DNA of 39,743 nucleotides, taken from NCBI GenBank assembly GCA_945878845.1, contig CAMCUB010000032.1, forward strand, positions 1 through 39,743, written 5' to 3'. Numbering within the stretch: the stretch's first letter is position 1; the number at the start of each line of letters is the position of its first letter. This document shows, piece after piece, positions 23,768 to 33,900 of this stretch. The position numbers were made by a program, and so were the translations under genes. The DNA is from Erythrobacter sanguineus. GTDB taxonomy: Bacteria; Pseudomonadota; Alphaproteobacteria; Sphingomonadales; Sphingomonadaceae. The notes under the pieces are model-generated. The model was not told the origin of the DNA. It saw only the letters and a list, made by a program, of their open reading frames with translations, and ran no database searches.

Positions 23768-24875
23768 CAGCGAGCACCATGTCTTCGAGGGCCTGAGAGA
23801 ACTGCCGTAGATGCTCGACCAGGTGTTCGGCGTGCACGTATCCACCCGAGGCGCCTGGCAGCTTCTGCCCCAGCAGCAGCGCGCTTTCAGCGTAGGGAAC
23901 GCCGCTGGCGATGAACAATGTTCTGGCATGATGGCGATACTCATGCGGGCTGGGAAGCCCGGCTTCCTTGGGCTCCTCGACATGGCCGGATGCACTTGTA
24001 GCGGAGGGCCACAGCCATTTGCTGTTGAGCGGCACGTCTGCGTCGAGCCGGTCCCTGAGCCGCGCGGTCAGTGCCTTGCCCATGGGGAACATCATCTGGC
24101 CGCCGACCTTCATGTGCCGGAACGTCAAGATGCCCCGCTCAATGTCCACGTCATCCCGCTGCACCAGCAGCAATGATGACCGTCGCGCGCCGGTCAGCAT
24201 CATGGCAATGTGCAGATCGCGCCGGATCGACGACAGCTTTTCGACATCCACCCACCACGCCTTCAGGTCGAGCACATCGACTTCACGGCGCTTCGGAACC
24301 GGGACGCGCAGCGCGGTGACCGGATTGCCTCCGATCGTCTCGTCGAGCCTCATGGCCGTGTTTATCGCGGCTCGGAGAGTTCGCATCACGCTCCCGGCAG
24401 TCGTCTCGCCGCTCTTTCGCTTGAGCGTGTCGAACAGCTCGCGGACCTCTTGCCGGGTTATGTCGGTCACGGCTCTCTTGCGGAACTTCGTGAGATAGTT
24501 GTCCAGATGGTAGTTGTATCCCTCCACTGTCCGCGGGCTGTACGTCCGCTCGGAAAGGTGGACCTCCAGAGCCTGCTGGAGCGTAATCCCGCTCTCTGCG
24601 GGACCAGCCGTGGGATCGATGCCCGACTGTATCTGGCTCATCAGGGCTCTGGCCCGGTTACGAGCCTCGCGCAGTCCGATGCGGTCGCAGCGGTCGATCT
24701 TGACGCGCACGGTGCGGATGTGGCGGCCGTTTCGCCGAACATCGCCTTGTACGGCGAAGGTTTTGGTCGACTGATGGCAGATTACCATCAAGCCTTTCAC
24801 TTGTTCATCGCGGTGGATGCCCGATCCGAGGGGAAGCTCGCGGATGCGGGCTTCGGTCAGGTTGATGACAGCCAT
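23757..24875 (-). CDS. int: tyrosine recombinase / integrase
   Basis: A 372-residue phage-type integrase. The N-terminal part begins AVINLTEARIRELPLGSGIHRDEQVKGLMV, a DUF4102-like arm-binding domain. The core-binding SAM-like domain runs about 97-185. The catalytic domain has TGARRSS (R231), HMK (K256), PHEYR (H311, R314) and GGYVH with nucleophile Y346. The position of the second histidine/tryptophan reads LLGQK, so it seems to be Gln337, a substitution worth noting. The gene lies 142 bases from attR and reads away from it. It is expected to recombine the 45-bp tRNA-Lys core. Confidence 0.93.
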   Translation of the reverse strand: MAVINLTEARIRELPLGSGIHRDEQVKGLMVICHQSTKTFAVQGDVRRNGRHIRTVRVKIDRCDRIGLREARNRARALMSQIQSGIDPTAGPAESGITLQQALEVHLSERTYSPRTVEGYNYHLDNYLTKFRKRAVTDITRQEVRELFDTLKRKSGETTAGSVMRTLRAAINTAMRLDETIGGNPVTALRVPVPKRREVDVLDLKAWWVDVEKLSSIRRDLHIAMMLTGARRSSLLLVQRDDVDIERGILTFRHMKVGGQMMFPMGKALTARLRDRLDADVPLNSKWLWPSATSASGHVEEPKEAGLPSPHEYRHHARTLFIASGVPYAESALLLGQKLPGASGGYVHAEHLVEHLRQFSQALEDMVLAARA

Positions 24876-24947
24876 TTAGGTCTCCGAAAGATACCGGCCT
24901 GAGCACCGAAAACGCGCTGCCTCTGAGCGGCTCAGGTTGACCTAAAT
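24874..24947. promoter_or_regulatory. nested inverted repeats at the integrase start (promoter/arm-site region)
   Basis: ATTTAGGTC (24874-24882) overlaps the integrase start codon and is mirrored by GACCTAAAT (24939-24947). Inside, CCTGAGC (24898-24904) is mirrored by GCTCAGG (24930-24936). They lie between int and attR, so integrase or excisionase binding, or autoregulation of int, is plausible. No such role is proven by sequence. Confidence 0.45.
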
Positions 24948-25016
24948 GTCGTGAATTCTAGCCTCCGCGAACCAACATTTACCCTGATTAACCTCGGTTT
25001 TCCGAAGATTCCCGAT

Positions 25017-25061
25017 CTTTTAATCTGTAGGTCTCGGGTTCGAGCCCCGACGGGTCCACCA
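25017..25061 (+). repeat. attR: 45-bp core repeat, orphan 3' tRNA-Lys fragment
   Basis: Identical to 11518-11562, running from the anticodon loop to CCA, but preceded by unrelated sequence (TTCCCGAT), so it cannot form a tRNA. It marks the right junction of the element; the host chromosome resumes after it. Confidence 0.95.
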
Positions 25062-25070
25062 TTGTTTTGC

Positions 25071-25168
25071 GAACCCGCCTCCGCGGGTTCGTCCTCGCTA
25101 GATGTCCTTCGCTACGCTTCGGACCCGCTGCGGGGCGGCCGCGTGGCCTTGCGGTCGCTTTGCGACCG
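25071..25168. repeat. hairpin cluster at the right host junction
   Basis: GAACCCGC-CTCC-GCGGGTTC (25071-25090) is a perfect 8-bp hairpin, and CGGTCGC-TTT-GCGACCG (25152-25168) a perfect 7-bp one, with smaller GC-rich symmetries between. In the ancestral chromosome this followed tRNA-Lys, so the first hairpin may have been its terminator. The 364 bases from the integrase start to the next gene hold only these, the attR and the int control region. Confidence 0.5.
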
Positions 25169-25239
25169 GTTGGGTGTCATCAGGTTGGATGGCCGCGGAC
25201 GGCTCGACAATTCCCCTCGCCTCGACCACTGACTTTCCC

Positions 25240-25914
25240 ATGAGGTTTCTGCCCGAGGATCATGTCGCGGACCGGCCGCTTTGGGCTTGGCTGACTGTCG
25301 CGTTCGCCGGGTGCGTCGCGCCGGCGGGGGCCCTGGTGATGACCCATGATCCGCGCGCTGCCGGCACGATCATTGCGATCGGGATGATGGGTGCGGGGAT
25401 GATCGCTGCTGCTTCTGCCGGGCGCTTTGCCGTGGGGGTGATCGTCGCCTTGCTGGCCGGGGCGGGGCTCATGCTGTTGGCGCGGGCGCTTGGCCTGCCT
25501 GCCCTCCACGCCCCTGCCGGTGCCGCACTTGCAGCCGTCGTCGCGAGCGTCAGCTTTGCCGCGCGAGGGAGCCTGTTTGCGCGCTCGGCGGCAGCGCGGG
25601 GGTGGTGGATCGCGGTCGCCGTGGTCGCGGGAGAGGCCGCGGTCCTGCTCACCGCCGCGGTGATGCCGGGGGCATGGCCGGGCTGGGTGCTGGCGCTGCT
25701 GCCCGCGCAATGGGCGACACTCGCGCTGCAGGCGGCGCTGACTGGGACTGGCGCGCAGGTGGCGAGCATCGCCATGCTCGCCCTCGGCGGGACGGCTGCG
25801 GCGACCCTTCTGGTGGCCCACCTGTGGCCGCGCCGCTGGCCCTATCTCATCATGTTCACGACCTGGCTCGCCCTCTCCGCGCTCGTCTGGGAGCGATGGA
25901 GCGCGGCGCTCTAG
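25240..25914 (+). CDS. integral membrane protein of unknown function
   Basis: A 224-residue, very hydrophobic protein with about seven membrane segments, for example PLWAWLTVAFAGCVAPAGALVM, AGTIIAIGMMGAGMIAAASAG, FAVGVIVALLAGAGLMLLARAL, WWIAVAVVAGEAAVLLTAAVMP and LIMFTTWLALSALVW. No family is recognised. The ATG at 25240 is chosen because the frame upstream runs through the hairpin cluster. It is the first host gene right of the element and was presumably the original neighbour of tRNA-Lys on this side. Confidence 0.65.
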   Translation: MRFLPEDHVADRPLWAWLTVAFAGCVAPAGALVMTHDPRAAGTIIAIGMMGAGMIAAASAGRFAVGVIVALLAGAGLMLLARALGLPALHAPAGAALAAVVASVSFAARGSLFARSAAARGWWIAVAVVAGEAAVLLTAAVMPGAWPGWVLALLPAQWATLALQAALTGTGAQVASIAMLALGGTAAATLLVAHLWPRRWPYLIMFTTWLALSALVWERWSAAL

Positions 25915-25993
25915 GCCCTGCCTTATCCGCCAATTGTGCCCCGAACGTGCCGTGCCATACGGATCACTGATCCGGGAGAGGGAGAGGCACGCC

Positions 25994-27301
25994 ATGGACA
26001 CCGCGACGATCGCGACGATGAAGGCGCTGATGGAGTGGGAAGGGCAGCGCAAGGCGCCCCCGCCGGGCTTCCCGCGCCTGCCCGATGTCCCCGCCGCGCG
26101 CTACACCAGCGCCGAATTCTACGCGCTCGAACAGGAGCATATCTTCCGCAAGACCTGGCTGTTCGCCGCGCACCTTGATGAAGTGCCCGAGCCCGGCAGC
26201 TTCATGCGCTGGAACAATGCCGGCGATCCGATCATCATCGTCCACGGAACCGACGGGGTGGTGCGCGCCTTCTACAACACCTGCCGCCACCGCGGCGCGC
26301 CGGTGGTCACCGAGGACAAGGGCTGCGCGCGGCGGCTGGTGTGCCCCTATCACGCCTGGACCTACAAGACCGACGGCTCTCTGGTCGGCGTGCCCGAGAA
26401 GCAGAATTTCGTCGACCTCGATATGGCGACGCGCGGCCTCATCCCGGTGCGGTGCGAGATGTTCGGCAAGCTCATATACGTCAATTTCGACGACGCGGCG
26501 CCCACCTTGCGCGAATTCCTCGGCCCGATCGCCGACGAGTGGGAGGAGTTCGGCTTCGACAAGCTGCGCCTCGCCGCGCGCCACTCTTTCGATCTTGCCT
26601 GCAACTGGAAGGTCGCGATGGAGGCCAATATGGAGGTCTACCATGTGCCCTTCATCCACCCCGAAACGGTCGCGCCGCTGGTGGATGCCAAGCGCAACGT
26701 CAATCACCTCTATCCGGGCGGACACGGAAGAATGCTCGCGCCCCCGCCGCGCGAGATGCAGCGCGAATCGGTGCGCGCGCTCGCAAATGCGCCCAACTGG
26801 ACCAGCATCGAGACCGTCGGCGAGCTGGGGCGCACCCACACCCAGAGCTACACGATCTTCCCCAACTGGGTCTCGCCGCTGTCGAACTACTTCGTGCCGC
26901 CGCTGATCTTCTGGCCGACCTCGCTGACGACGACGCGGCTCGAGCTGATCACCATGGCCCCCGACTGGGGCGACGGCGAGGCGCCCGACCTGTGGACCGT
27001 TCCTGACGAGACCTCACCCAACGGACGCGCGATGGCCAAGCTGATCCAGGAGGACACTCAGTTCGGTGAGGCGATCCAGCGCTCGATGGAAAGCCGCGGC
27101 TTCCAGAGCGTGCCGCTGAGCTACCAGGAATCGCGCATCTACTGGTTCCACCAGCATTGCGATCAGATGATCGGCCTCGATAAGGTGCCGCCCGAGCTCA
27201 GGGTCGAACAGGCGATCGGCGAGGAATGGGTCTCGCCCAATGATCCGCGGGTGGCGCTGATGGAGCAGGAGGCAAGCGCAGACCTCGCGATGACGGGCTA
27301 G
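25994..27301 (+). CDS. Rieske non-heme iron oxygenase, alpha subunit
   Basis: A 435-residue aromatic-ring-hydroxylating or demethylating oxygenase subunit. The Rieske [2Fe-2S] ligands are C97-x-H99 (TCRHRG) and C117-x-x-H120 (CPYHAW). The mononuclear iron site is in CNWKVAMEANMEVYHVPFIH, with H217 and H222; the third ligand should be a C-terminal Asp that I did not fix. Electrons would come from a reductase/ferredoxin not encoded nearby. The substrate is unknown. Start 25994 follows a purine-rich GGGAGAGGGAGAGG ribosome site. The stop overlaps the stop of the convergent transporter gene by 4 bases. Confidence 0.9.
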   Translation: MDTATIATMKALMEWEGQRKAPPPGFPRLPDVPAARYTSAEFYALEQEHIFRKTWLFAAHLDEVPEPGSFMRWNNAGDPIIIVHGTDGVVRAFYNTCRHRGAPVVTEDKGCARRLVCPYHAWTYKTDGSLVGVPEKQNFVDLDMATRGLIPVRCEMFGKLIYVNFDDAAPTLREFLGPIADEWEEFGFDKLRLAARHSFDLACNWKVAMEANMEVYHVPFIHPETVAPLVDAKRNVNHLYPGGHGRMLAPPPREMQRESVRALANAPNWTSIETVGELGRTHTQSYTIFPNWVSPLSNYFVPPLIFWPTSLTTTRLELITMAPDWGDGEAPDLWTVPDETSPNGRAMAKLIQEDTQFGEAIQRSMESRGFQSVPLSYQESRIYWFHQHCDQMIGLDKVPPELRVEQAIGEEWVSPNDPRVALMEQEASADLAMTG

Positions 27302-28032
27302 CCCGCCTTCTTCGCGTCCAGCCAGTGTGCCGCTTGCACCCCGAAGGTGATCAGGAACGGCACCAGCACCAGGCTCAGGAACACCTTGGCGAGCACCTGG
27401 CCGATCATTAGGTCGGTGATGTCGAACTCGCCATAGAAGGCGAGGGTGATGAAGATCACCGAATCCACCGCCTGGCTGAGCGCCGAGGCGATTGCGCCGC
27501 GCACCATCAGGCCGAGCGTGCTCTCGCCCTCTCCGCTCCCGCGCAGCCGGTCGAAGATCCAGATGTTGAGGAGGAGCGAGGTGATGTAGCTCGCCGGGCC
27601 CGCCATCCACACGCGCCAGGTCGACTGGTTCACGCGCTCGAAGGCAGCGAGGTCATCGGGGCGGAAGGCGAGCATCTCGGAGGAGGCGGGCAGCGCCAGC
27701 ACCAGCTGCATCAGCAGCGCCGACAGGCCGAGCGGCAGGAAGCCCCACCACACGATCCGCTTGGCCGCCTCGCGCCCGTAGAGCTGAGACAATGTGCTCG
27801 AGATCACCACCAGCAGCAAAAACGGAAAGATCCCGCTCTCGACCGCAAGGCTGGTCGGCCACAGCTGCACCTGCTTGTAAGCGAGCACGCCCGCCAGCAC
27901 CGTCATTCCGCCATAGAGCAGCGTGTAGACGAACATCCCCAGCGGCATCGACACGCCCGCGGGCGTGGTGGCAGCGAAAGGGGCGGCGGCCGGAACGGCG
28001 GGGGCCGGGGCGGCGGGTTCGGGTGTGTCCAT
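27298..28032 (-). CDS. queuosine precursor transporter (VUT family, YhhQ type)
   Basis: A 244-residue inner-membrane protein with about six helices. The N-terminal tail is Ala/Pro-rich (MDTPEPAAPAPAVPAAAPF), then VYTLLYGGMTVLAGVLAYKQVQL, FPFLLLVVISSTLSQLYGREAAKRIVWWG, GPASYITSLLLNIWIFDRLR and ASALSQAVDSVIFITLAFYG. The last two resemble the conserved cores of the YhhQ/DUF165 family, which imports 7-cyano-7-deazaguanine or related queuosine precursors. A longer reading to 28152 is rejected because the ATG at 28032 fits better. It is divergent from the nucleoside transporter gene across about 213 non-coding bases. Confidence 0.85.
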   Translation of the reverse strand: MDTPEPAAPAPAVPAAAPFAATTPAGVSMPLGMFVYTLLYGGMTVLAGVLAYKQVQLWPTSLAVESGIFPFLLLVVISSTLSQLYGREAAKRIVWWGFLPLGLSALLMQLVLALPASSEMLAFRPDDLAAFERVNQSTWRVWMAGPASYITSLLLNIWIFDRLRGSGEGESTLGLMVRGAIASALSQAVDSVIFITLAFYGEFDITDLMIGQVLAKVFLSLVLVPFLITFGVQAAHWLDAKKAG

Positions 28033-28245
28033 CACAAGGGTGCTACCCAGCACCGCGGCAAAAGAAAAGCGGGTCCGCGCCCTGTCTCCGCCGCTTTCCC
28101 GCAGGCTTTGCCCAGCCATACCATCGCATCCGGCTTGCAAGTGCCTTCGCAAACTGCCACGCCAGAAGGTGCTGCGCGCGCGGTGGGGTGCCAGGCGCGC
28201 GGGGGATCGGGTCGCACTTCAGAGCATCAAGGAAAAGTCGCTGCC

Positions 28246-29727
28246 GTGAACGGAAGTCTCGCGTCCTCCCTGCTGAGCCTCGGCGGGGTCTTCGCCATCC
28301 TTGCGATCGCCTTCGCGCTGTCATCGGGTCGTCGCCAGATCAACCTGAGGGTGGTGGGATCGGCCTTCGCGCTTCAGGCCTTTACCGCGCTGGTAGTGCT
28401 GCGCACCGATGCGGGAGTCGCGGTGATCGGCGGGCTCTCAAGCGGCGTGATCGCGCTGCTCGATTTCTCCAAGGTCGGGATCACATCGGTGTTCGGGCCG
28501 ATGGAGAACAACCCCTTCGCCAACACCTTCGTCATCGCTGCGCTGCCGGTGATCGTGTTCTTCGCCGCGATCGTCTCGATCCTCTATCACCTCGGCATCA
28601 TGCAGCGGCTGGTGCGCTGGGTGGGCGGCGCGATCGGGTGGATCACCGGGATCAGCAAGGTCGAGGCGCTGGGCGCGGCCGCCAACATCTTCGTCGGCCA
28701 GTCGGAAAGCCCGCTGGTGGTGCGGCCCTATCTCGCCGCCTTGAGCCCGTCTGGCCTGTTCACGCTGATGGCGGTGGGGATGGCGGGTGTGGCCGGGACG
28801 ATCCTTGCCGCTTACGCCAGCTTCATCGGCACCGAGGCGGTGCCCTTCCTGCTGGCGGCGGCCTTCATGTCGGCGCCGGGCGGCATCCTGATGGCCAAGA
28901 TCATCATGCCCGACGATCCGCAGGCGCTCATCGGTAATGACCGCTCGATCGGCGCGGCTGCCGTCGCCCGCGCGCGCGGTCGCGCCAACACCCTCACCGA
29001 GGCCACCCGCGTGGTCATGTATGACGAGAACGGGCAGGAGGTCGAACTCCCTCAGGCGCGGATCAGCGCGGTCGGCCCGGCGGCGATCACCGAGGGCGGC
29101 ATGAAGTCCGACGAGGTGAGCGCGGCAGAAACCTTCGAGGAAGGCCAGCGCCCCGCCAACATCATCGAGGCCGCCGCGCAAGGCACCCAGACCGGCGTCA
29201 AGCTGGCGGTGGCGGTCGGCGCGATGGTGATGGTGTTCGTGGCGCTGGTGGCGCTCGCCAACGGCATGCTCGCCGGGATCGGCGGCGGGATCGTCAATCT
29301 CGCGGCCGGCATCGGCTCGCCCTTCGATCCGGCGACCGCGGCATGGTTCGAGGGGCTCAGTTTCCAGAAGCTGCTCGGCTATGTGTTCGCGCCGGTGATG
29401 TACCTGATCGGCATTTCCGACTGGAACCAGGCCCAGATCGCGGGTGGCTTGTTCGGCACCAAGATCGTGCTCAACGAATTCGTCGCCTTCATCGATCTGG
29501 GCGCGATGACCGACGGGCAGTTGACCGCGCGCAGCCGCGCAATCGTCACCTTCGCGCTGTGCGGGTTCGCCAACTTCTCCTCGATCGCGATCCAGATGGC
29601 GGTGACCGGCGGATTGGCCCCCAACCAGCGCCCGGTGATCGCGCGGCTCGGCCTCAAGGCGCTCGCTGCCGGGAGCCTTGCCAACCTGATGAGCGCGGCG
29701 CTGGCGAGCCTGTTCCTGCCCTACTGA
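28246..29727 (+). CDS. concentrative nucleoside transporter (CNT/NupC family)
   Basis: A 493-residue inner-membrane symporter. Family features are GITSVFGPMENNPFANTFVIAALPVIVFFAA, VEALGAAANIFVGQSESPLVVRPYL (the conserved substrate/cation site), LAAAFMSAPGGILMAKI and, after a soluble insertion of about 100 residues, LLGYVFAPVMYLIGISDW...GTKIVLNEFVAF. CNT proteins take up nucleosides with H+ or Na+. The start is a GTG at 28246 (VNGSLASSLLSLGG) with AAGGAAAA slightly upstream; longer readings run through divergent promoter sequence. It neighbours the queuosine-precursor transporter, so purine-related uptake may be a theme, but no regulator is shared. Confidence 0.92.
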   Translation: MNGSLASSLLSLGGVFAILAIAFALSSGRRQINLRVVGSAFALQAFTALVVLRTDAGVAVIGGLSSGVIALLDFSKVGITSVFGPMENNPFANTFVIAALPVIVFFAAIVSILYHLGIMQRLVRWVGGAIGWITGISKVEALGAAANIFVGQSESPLVVRPYLAALSPSGLFTLMAVGMAGVAGTILAAYASFIGTEAVPFLLAAAFMSAPGGILMAKIIMPDDPQALIGNDRSIGAAAVARARGRANTLTEATRVVMYDENGQEVELPQARISAVGPAAITEGGMKSDEVSAAETFEEGQRPANIIEAAAQGTQTGVKLAVAVGAMVMVFVALVALANGMLAGIGGGIVNLAAGIGSPFDPATAAWFEGLSFQKLLGYVFAPVMYLIGISDWNQAQIAGGLFGTKIVLNEFVAFIDLGAMTDGQLTARSRAIVTFALCGFANFSSIAIQMAVTGGLAPNQRPVIARLGLKALAAGSLANLMSAALASLFLPY

Positions 29728-29779
29728 GCCGCGCGCTAGGCTCTTGGCAGGGCCGCGCAGGCGGGTGTAAGGCCCGGTC

Positions 29780-30706
29780 ATGATCAACATCGCCTCCGTC
29801 AGCCTCGCCCAGCCGCTCGAAACCATCGCCGACGAACTCGGCCGCAGCTTTGGCGAATACGGGTTCGCCGTGGTCCGCGATCACGGCATCCCGCAGGACC
29901 TGATCGACGAGGCCGAGCGGGTGTCGAAGGCCTTCTTCGCGCTCCCCGACGCGGTCAAGCGCGCCTACAAGATCGAAGGCGGCGGCGGCGCGCGCGGCTA
30001 TACCCCCTTTGGCACCGAAAAGGCCAAGGACGCCGAGGTGTTCGACCTCAAGGAGTTCTGGCACGTCGGCCGTGACCTGCCCGCAGGCCACCCGCTTGCC
30101 GAATTAATGGCGCCCAATATCTGGCCGACCGAGGTCGAGGGCTTTCACGAGACGATGGCCGCGCTGTTCACCGCCTTCGAAGTCGCCGGGGGCCGCGTGC
30201 TCGAGGCGATCGCGCTCCACCTCGGCCGCCCGCGCGATTTCTTCGCTGCGAGCGTTACGGACGGCAATTCGGTGATGCGCCTGCTCCACTACCCGCCGCT
30301 GGGCGAAGGCGCGCCCGAGGGTGCGATCCGCGCCGCCGGGCATGAGGACATCAACACCATCACCCTGCTGCTGGGCGCCGAGGAAGCGGGGCTCGAACTG
30401 CTCGCCAAGGACGGCCAGTGGCACGCGGTTGACGTGCCCGCGGGCGCGCTGGTGATCAATGTCGGCGACATGCTCCAGCGCCAGACCAACGGCAAGCTGC
30501 GCTCGACCACGCACCGGGTGGTGAACCCGCGCGGGGAAGCGGCGCGGCGGGCGCGTTACTCGATGCCGTTCTTCCTGCATTTCCGGCCCGATTTCCTGAT
30601 CGAACCGCTGCCCGAATGTGTCGGCGAAGGCACGGCTCCGGCGCCCGAGCCGATCACCGCGCATGACTATCTCATGCAGCGTCTGCGCGAGATCAATCTG
30701 GTTTGA
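29780..30706 (+). CDS. isopenicillin N synthase-like 2-oxoglutarate/Fe(II) oxygenase
   Basis: A 308-residue double-stranded beta-helix oxygenase. The iron triad is H188 and D190 (HEDINT) plus H245 (TTHRVVNP), and R259-Y-S261 is the co-substrate or carboxylate-binding RxS. The N-terminal DIOX_N region (SFGEYGFAVVRDHGIPQDLIDEA) is clear. Bacterial members act on varied small molecules; this is not evidence for beta-lactam synthesis. The start at 29780 is the first ATG in the family-consistent position. It follows the CNT gene by 52 bases on the same strand. Confidence 0.9.
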   Translation: MINIASVSLAQPLETIADELGRSFGEYGFAVVRDHGIPQDLIDEAERVSKAFFALPDAVKRAYKIEGGGGARGYTPFGTEKAKDAEVFDLKEFWHVGRDLPAGHPLAELMAPNIWPTEVEGFHETMAALFTAFEVAGGRVLEAIALHLGRPRDFFAASVTDGNSVMRLLHYPPLGEGAPEGAIRAAGHEDINTITLLLGAEEAGLELLAKDGQWHAVDVPAGALVINVGDMLQRQTNGKLRSTTHRVVNPRGEAARRARYSMPFFLHFRPDFLIEPLPECVGEGTAPAPEPITAHDYLMQRLREINLV

Positions 30707-30964
30707 TCCGAGTCTCCGGGGCCGCGCAAAGCCCCCGCAGACAAAATCGCTGCGGCGTTGCTGCGATGCAACACCGTGCCGTGGAAGCGCCGGAATTCCG
30801 TGGGTTTTCGCGAGCCGCGGCAAGGCTTCGTAAACGATTCGGCATGGGCTCTCGGCGCAAGTCACGAAATTGTCACAGAACCGTCGCCTTGGCGCAAGCG
30901 TACAGGCCTAGGGCCGCCTCCATTACGCGTTTTCTCTCTCCACTGTGATCAGGGGCTTTCATCC

Positions 30965-33900
30965 ATGAAGCTTAAGTATCTTCTCGCCGCGAGCATCGTC
31001 AGCCTCGCCGCGACCGCAACCATCGCGACGCCCGTCTCCGCGCAGGAAACCACCTCGTCGGTCCGCGGCGATGTGACCGACCAGAACGGCGCCCCGATCG
31101 CCGGCGCGACCGTGACCGTCACCCACGTCCCGTCGGGCACCGCCTCGACCCAGACCACCGACGCCTCGGGCAGCTTCAACGCCGCCGCTCTGCGTCTGGG
31201 CGGCCCCTTCCTCGTCGAAGTTTCGGCGGATGGCTATGAAATCGCCTCGCAGGAAATCGGCTTCCTGACCGCCGGCCAGGCGCAGCGCATCAGCGTCGCG
31301 CTGGTCGAGCAGGGCCAGACCATCGTCGTCACCGGCAACCGCGTCCGCTCGGCGATCACGCTGGCCACCGGCCCCGCGACCGTGCTGACCGCCCGCGACA
31401 TCGCCGGCGTCGCCAACGTGCAGCGCGACATCCGCAACCTCGCCGCGCGCGATCCGCTGGTGACGCTTGACGCCACCAACGGCAACGCCATCAGCATTGC
31501 CGGACAGAACAACCGCTACAACCGCTTCACCGTCGACGGTGTGGCCTTCGGCGATCCCTTCGGTCTTGAATCCGGCGGCCTCGTCTCGTCGCGCGGTCCG
31601 GTGCCGCTTGACGCGATCGGCGAATTCTCGGTCGAAACCGCGCCGGTCGACATCCAGCAGGGCTTCTTCCAGGGCGGTGCGATCAACACCCAGCTCAAGT
31701 CGGGCGGCAACCGCTTCACCTTCCTCGGCGGCGCCTACTACCAGAACGACGATCTGCGCGGCACCCGCGCGCGCGAACTGACGCGCATCGGCTCGTTCGA
31801 ATCGCAGATCTACACCGCGCAGGTCACCGGCCCGATCATCAAGGACAAGCTGTTCTTCGCGGTCACTTACGAACGCACCCGTGACACCGTCCCGGCCGAC
31901 GTCGCGCCCTCGCAGCTCGGCCTGACCGATACCGATCTGACCACGATCGACGGCATCGCCCAGAGCGTCTACAACTTCGACACGCTCGGCGTTGCCAGCG
32001 ACATCATCGAGAGCGACGACAAGCTCGTTACCAAGCTCGACTGGAACGTTGCCGACGGCCACCGCCTGACCGCGACCTACATCTGGAACGAAAGCTCGCT
32101 GCTCGCGGGCCAGACCGGCACCGGCCAGATCACCGCTGCCAACCCGACCTACAACCTGCTGTCGAACAACTACACGCAGGGTGCGGTCAACCACTTCGGC
32201 ATCATCCAGTCGAACAACCAGTGGTCGGACGAGTTCTCGACCGTGCTGCGTGTCTCCTATGCCGATTACGTGCGTCTGCAGGTTCCGGTCGGCGGCAACC
32301 GCGATTTCGGCCAGTTCCTGGTCTGCCTCGACCCGACCAACCCGACGACCGCCCCCGGCAACTCTGCATCGCAGTGCTCGTCGGGCCAGCAGCGCCTCCA
32401 GTTCGGTCCGGACATCAGCCGCCAGGCCAATGAGCTCGACAGCCAGTCGCTGGCGATCGAATTCGCTGCGACCCTGAAGGCCAACAACCACACCTTCAAG
32501 CTGATCGCCGAGCGCCGTCAGCAGGACGTGCGCAACCTCTTCGCCCAGCGCGTTTCGGGTGCCTGGTACTTCGACACCATCGCCGACCTGCAGGGCCGCC
32601 GCGCCAACAGCCTCGACATCGCCGTGCCGCTGCGCGGCGGGATCGACACCGTGACCGCCGACTTCCAGAACAACTCCTGGACCTTCGGCCTCAGCGACAC
32701 GATCGATGTGACCGACACCCTGACCGTGGTGGCCGGCGTGCGTTACGACCTGTTCGATGCTCCGGTGCGTCCGTTCTTCAACCAGGCCTTCCAGGACCGC
32801 TTCGGCTTCAGCAACGCCGAGACCCTCAACGCGCGTGACCTGTTCCAGCCGCGCTTCGGCGTGAACTGGGCGCCGACCGATCGCCTTCAGGTGCGCGGCT
32901 CGGCCGGCCTGTTCGGCGGCGGCAGCCCGCTGGTGTGGATCTCGAACAGCTACTCGAACCCCGGTCCGACGCTCGGCCGTGTTCAGGTCAACCGTGTGCT
33001 CGGTACCGGCGGCAACCCCGACACCTTCACCATCACCGGCCTGCCGCTGACCGCTGCGCAGCAGAACACCATCGGCGCGGCCACGCTCAACGGCGTCACC
33101 GGCGGCACCGGCCTGCCGCAGTCGCTGATCGACGCGATCCGCGCCTCGGGCACCGCCACCGCGCCGACCAACGCGCTCGATCCGAACTTCGAAGTGCCCT
33201 CGACCTGGCGCTTTGCCGGTTCGGTCGACTACGAAGCCAACCTCGGCTTCCTGGGCGATGGCTGGAACTTCGGCGCCGACGTGATCTACTCGAAGGTCAA
33301 CAACGCGCTCGAGTGGACCGACCTGCGTTCGGTTCCCAACGGCACCCTGCCTGACGGCCGCATTCGTTACACCGCGCTTGCCGGTCAGGACATCAACGGC
33401 CAGAACACCGACCTCCTGCTGACCAACACCGATTTCGGTGACAGCTGGAACCTGGTCGCCCGCTTCAACAAGCGCTGGGACATCGGCTTCTTCCTCAACG
33501 GTTCCTACACCTATCAGGACGCTTCCGACCAGAACCCCGGCACCTCGTCGGTCGCCTTCTCGAACTACCAAAACACGGTGGTAGGGGATGACGGCAACCT
33601 CTCGGCGCAGGGCATCTCCAACTACCAGCGCGATCACCAGTTCCGTCTGGGTCTCGGCTTCGATGGCGACATCTTCGGCGAGAACAACACCCGCGTCGAG
33701 TTCTTCTACAACCTCCGCTCGGGCCAGCCCTACAGCTACGTCTTCAACGACCCGACCGGCGGTGCCTTCCGTCCGGCGGTGCTCGGGGTGCAGGGCCGCA
33801 ACCAGCGCGGTCTGATCTACGTGCCCAACGTCAGCAGCGCGACGGCCGACCCGCGGGTGGCCTATGCCCCGAACTTCGACTTCATCGGCTTCCAGAACTT

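Noticed and set aside
25017..25061. Second tRNA-Lys gene
   Set aside because: Only the 3' part from the anticodon loop is present; no D-arm or 5' acceptor strand precedes it.
28438..29826. 462-codon antisense frame over the nucleoside transporter
   Set aside because: His/Asp/Arg-rich low-complexity translation and no family pattern; shadow of a clear CNT gene.
29780..30706. Beta-lactam biosynthesis gene
   Set aside because: Although isopenicillin-N-synthase-like, no ACV synthetase or related gene is nearby; the family is broad.
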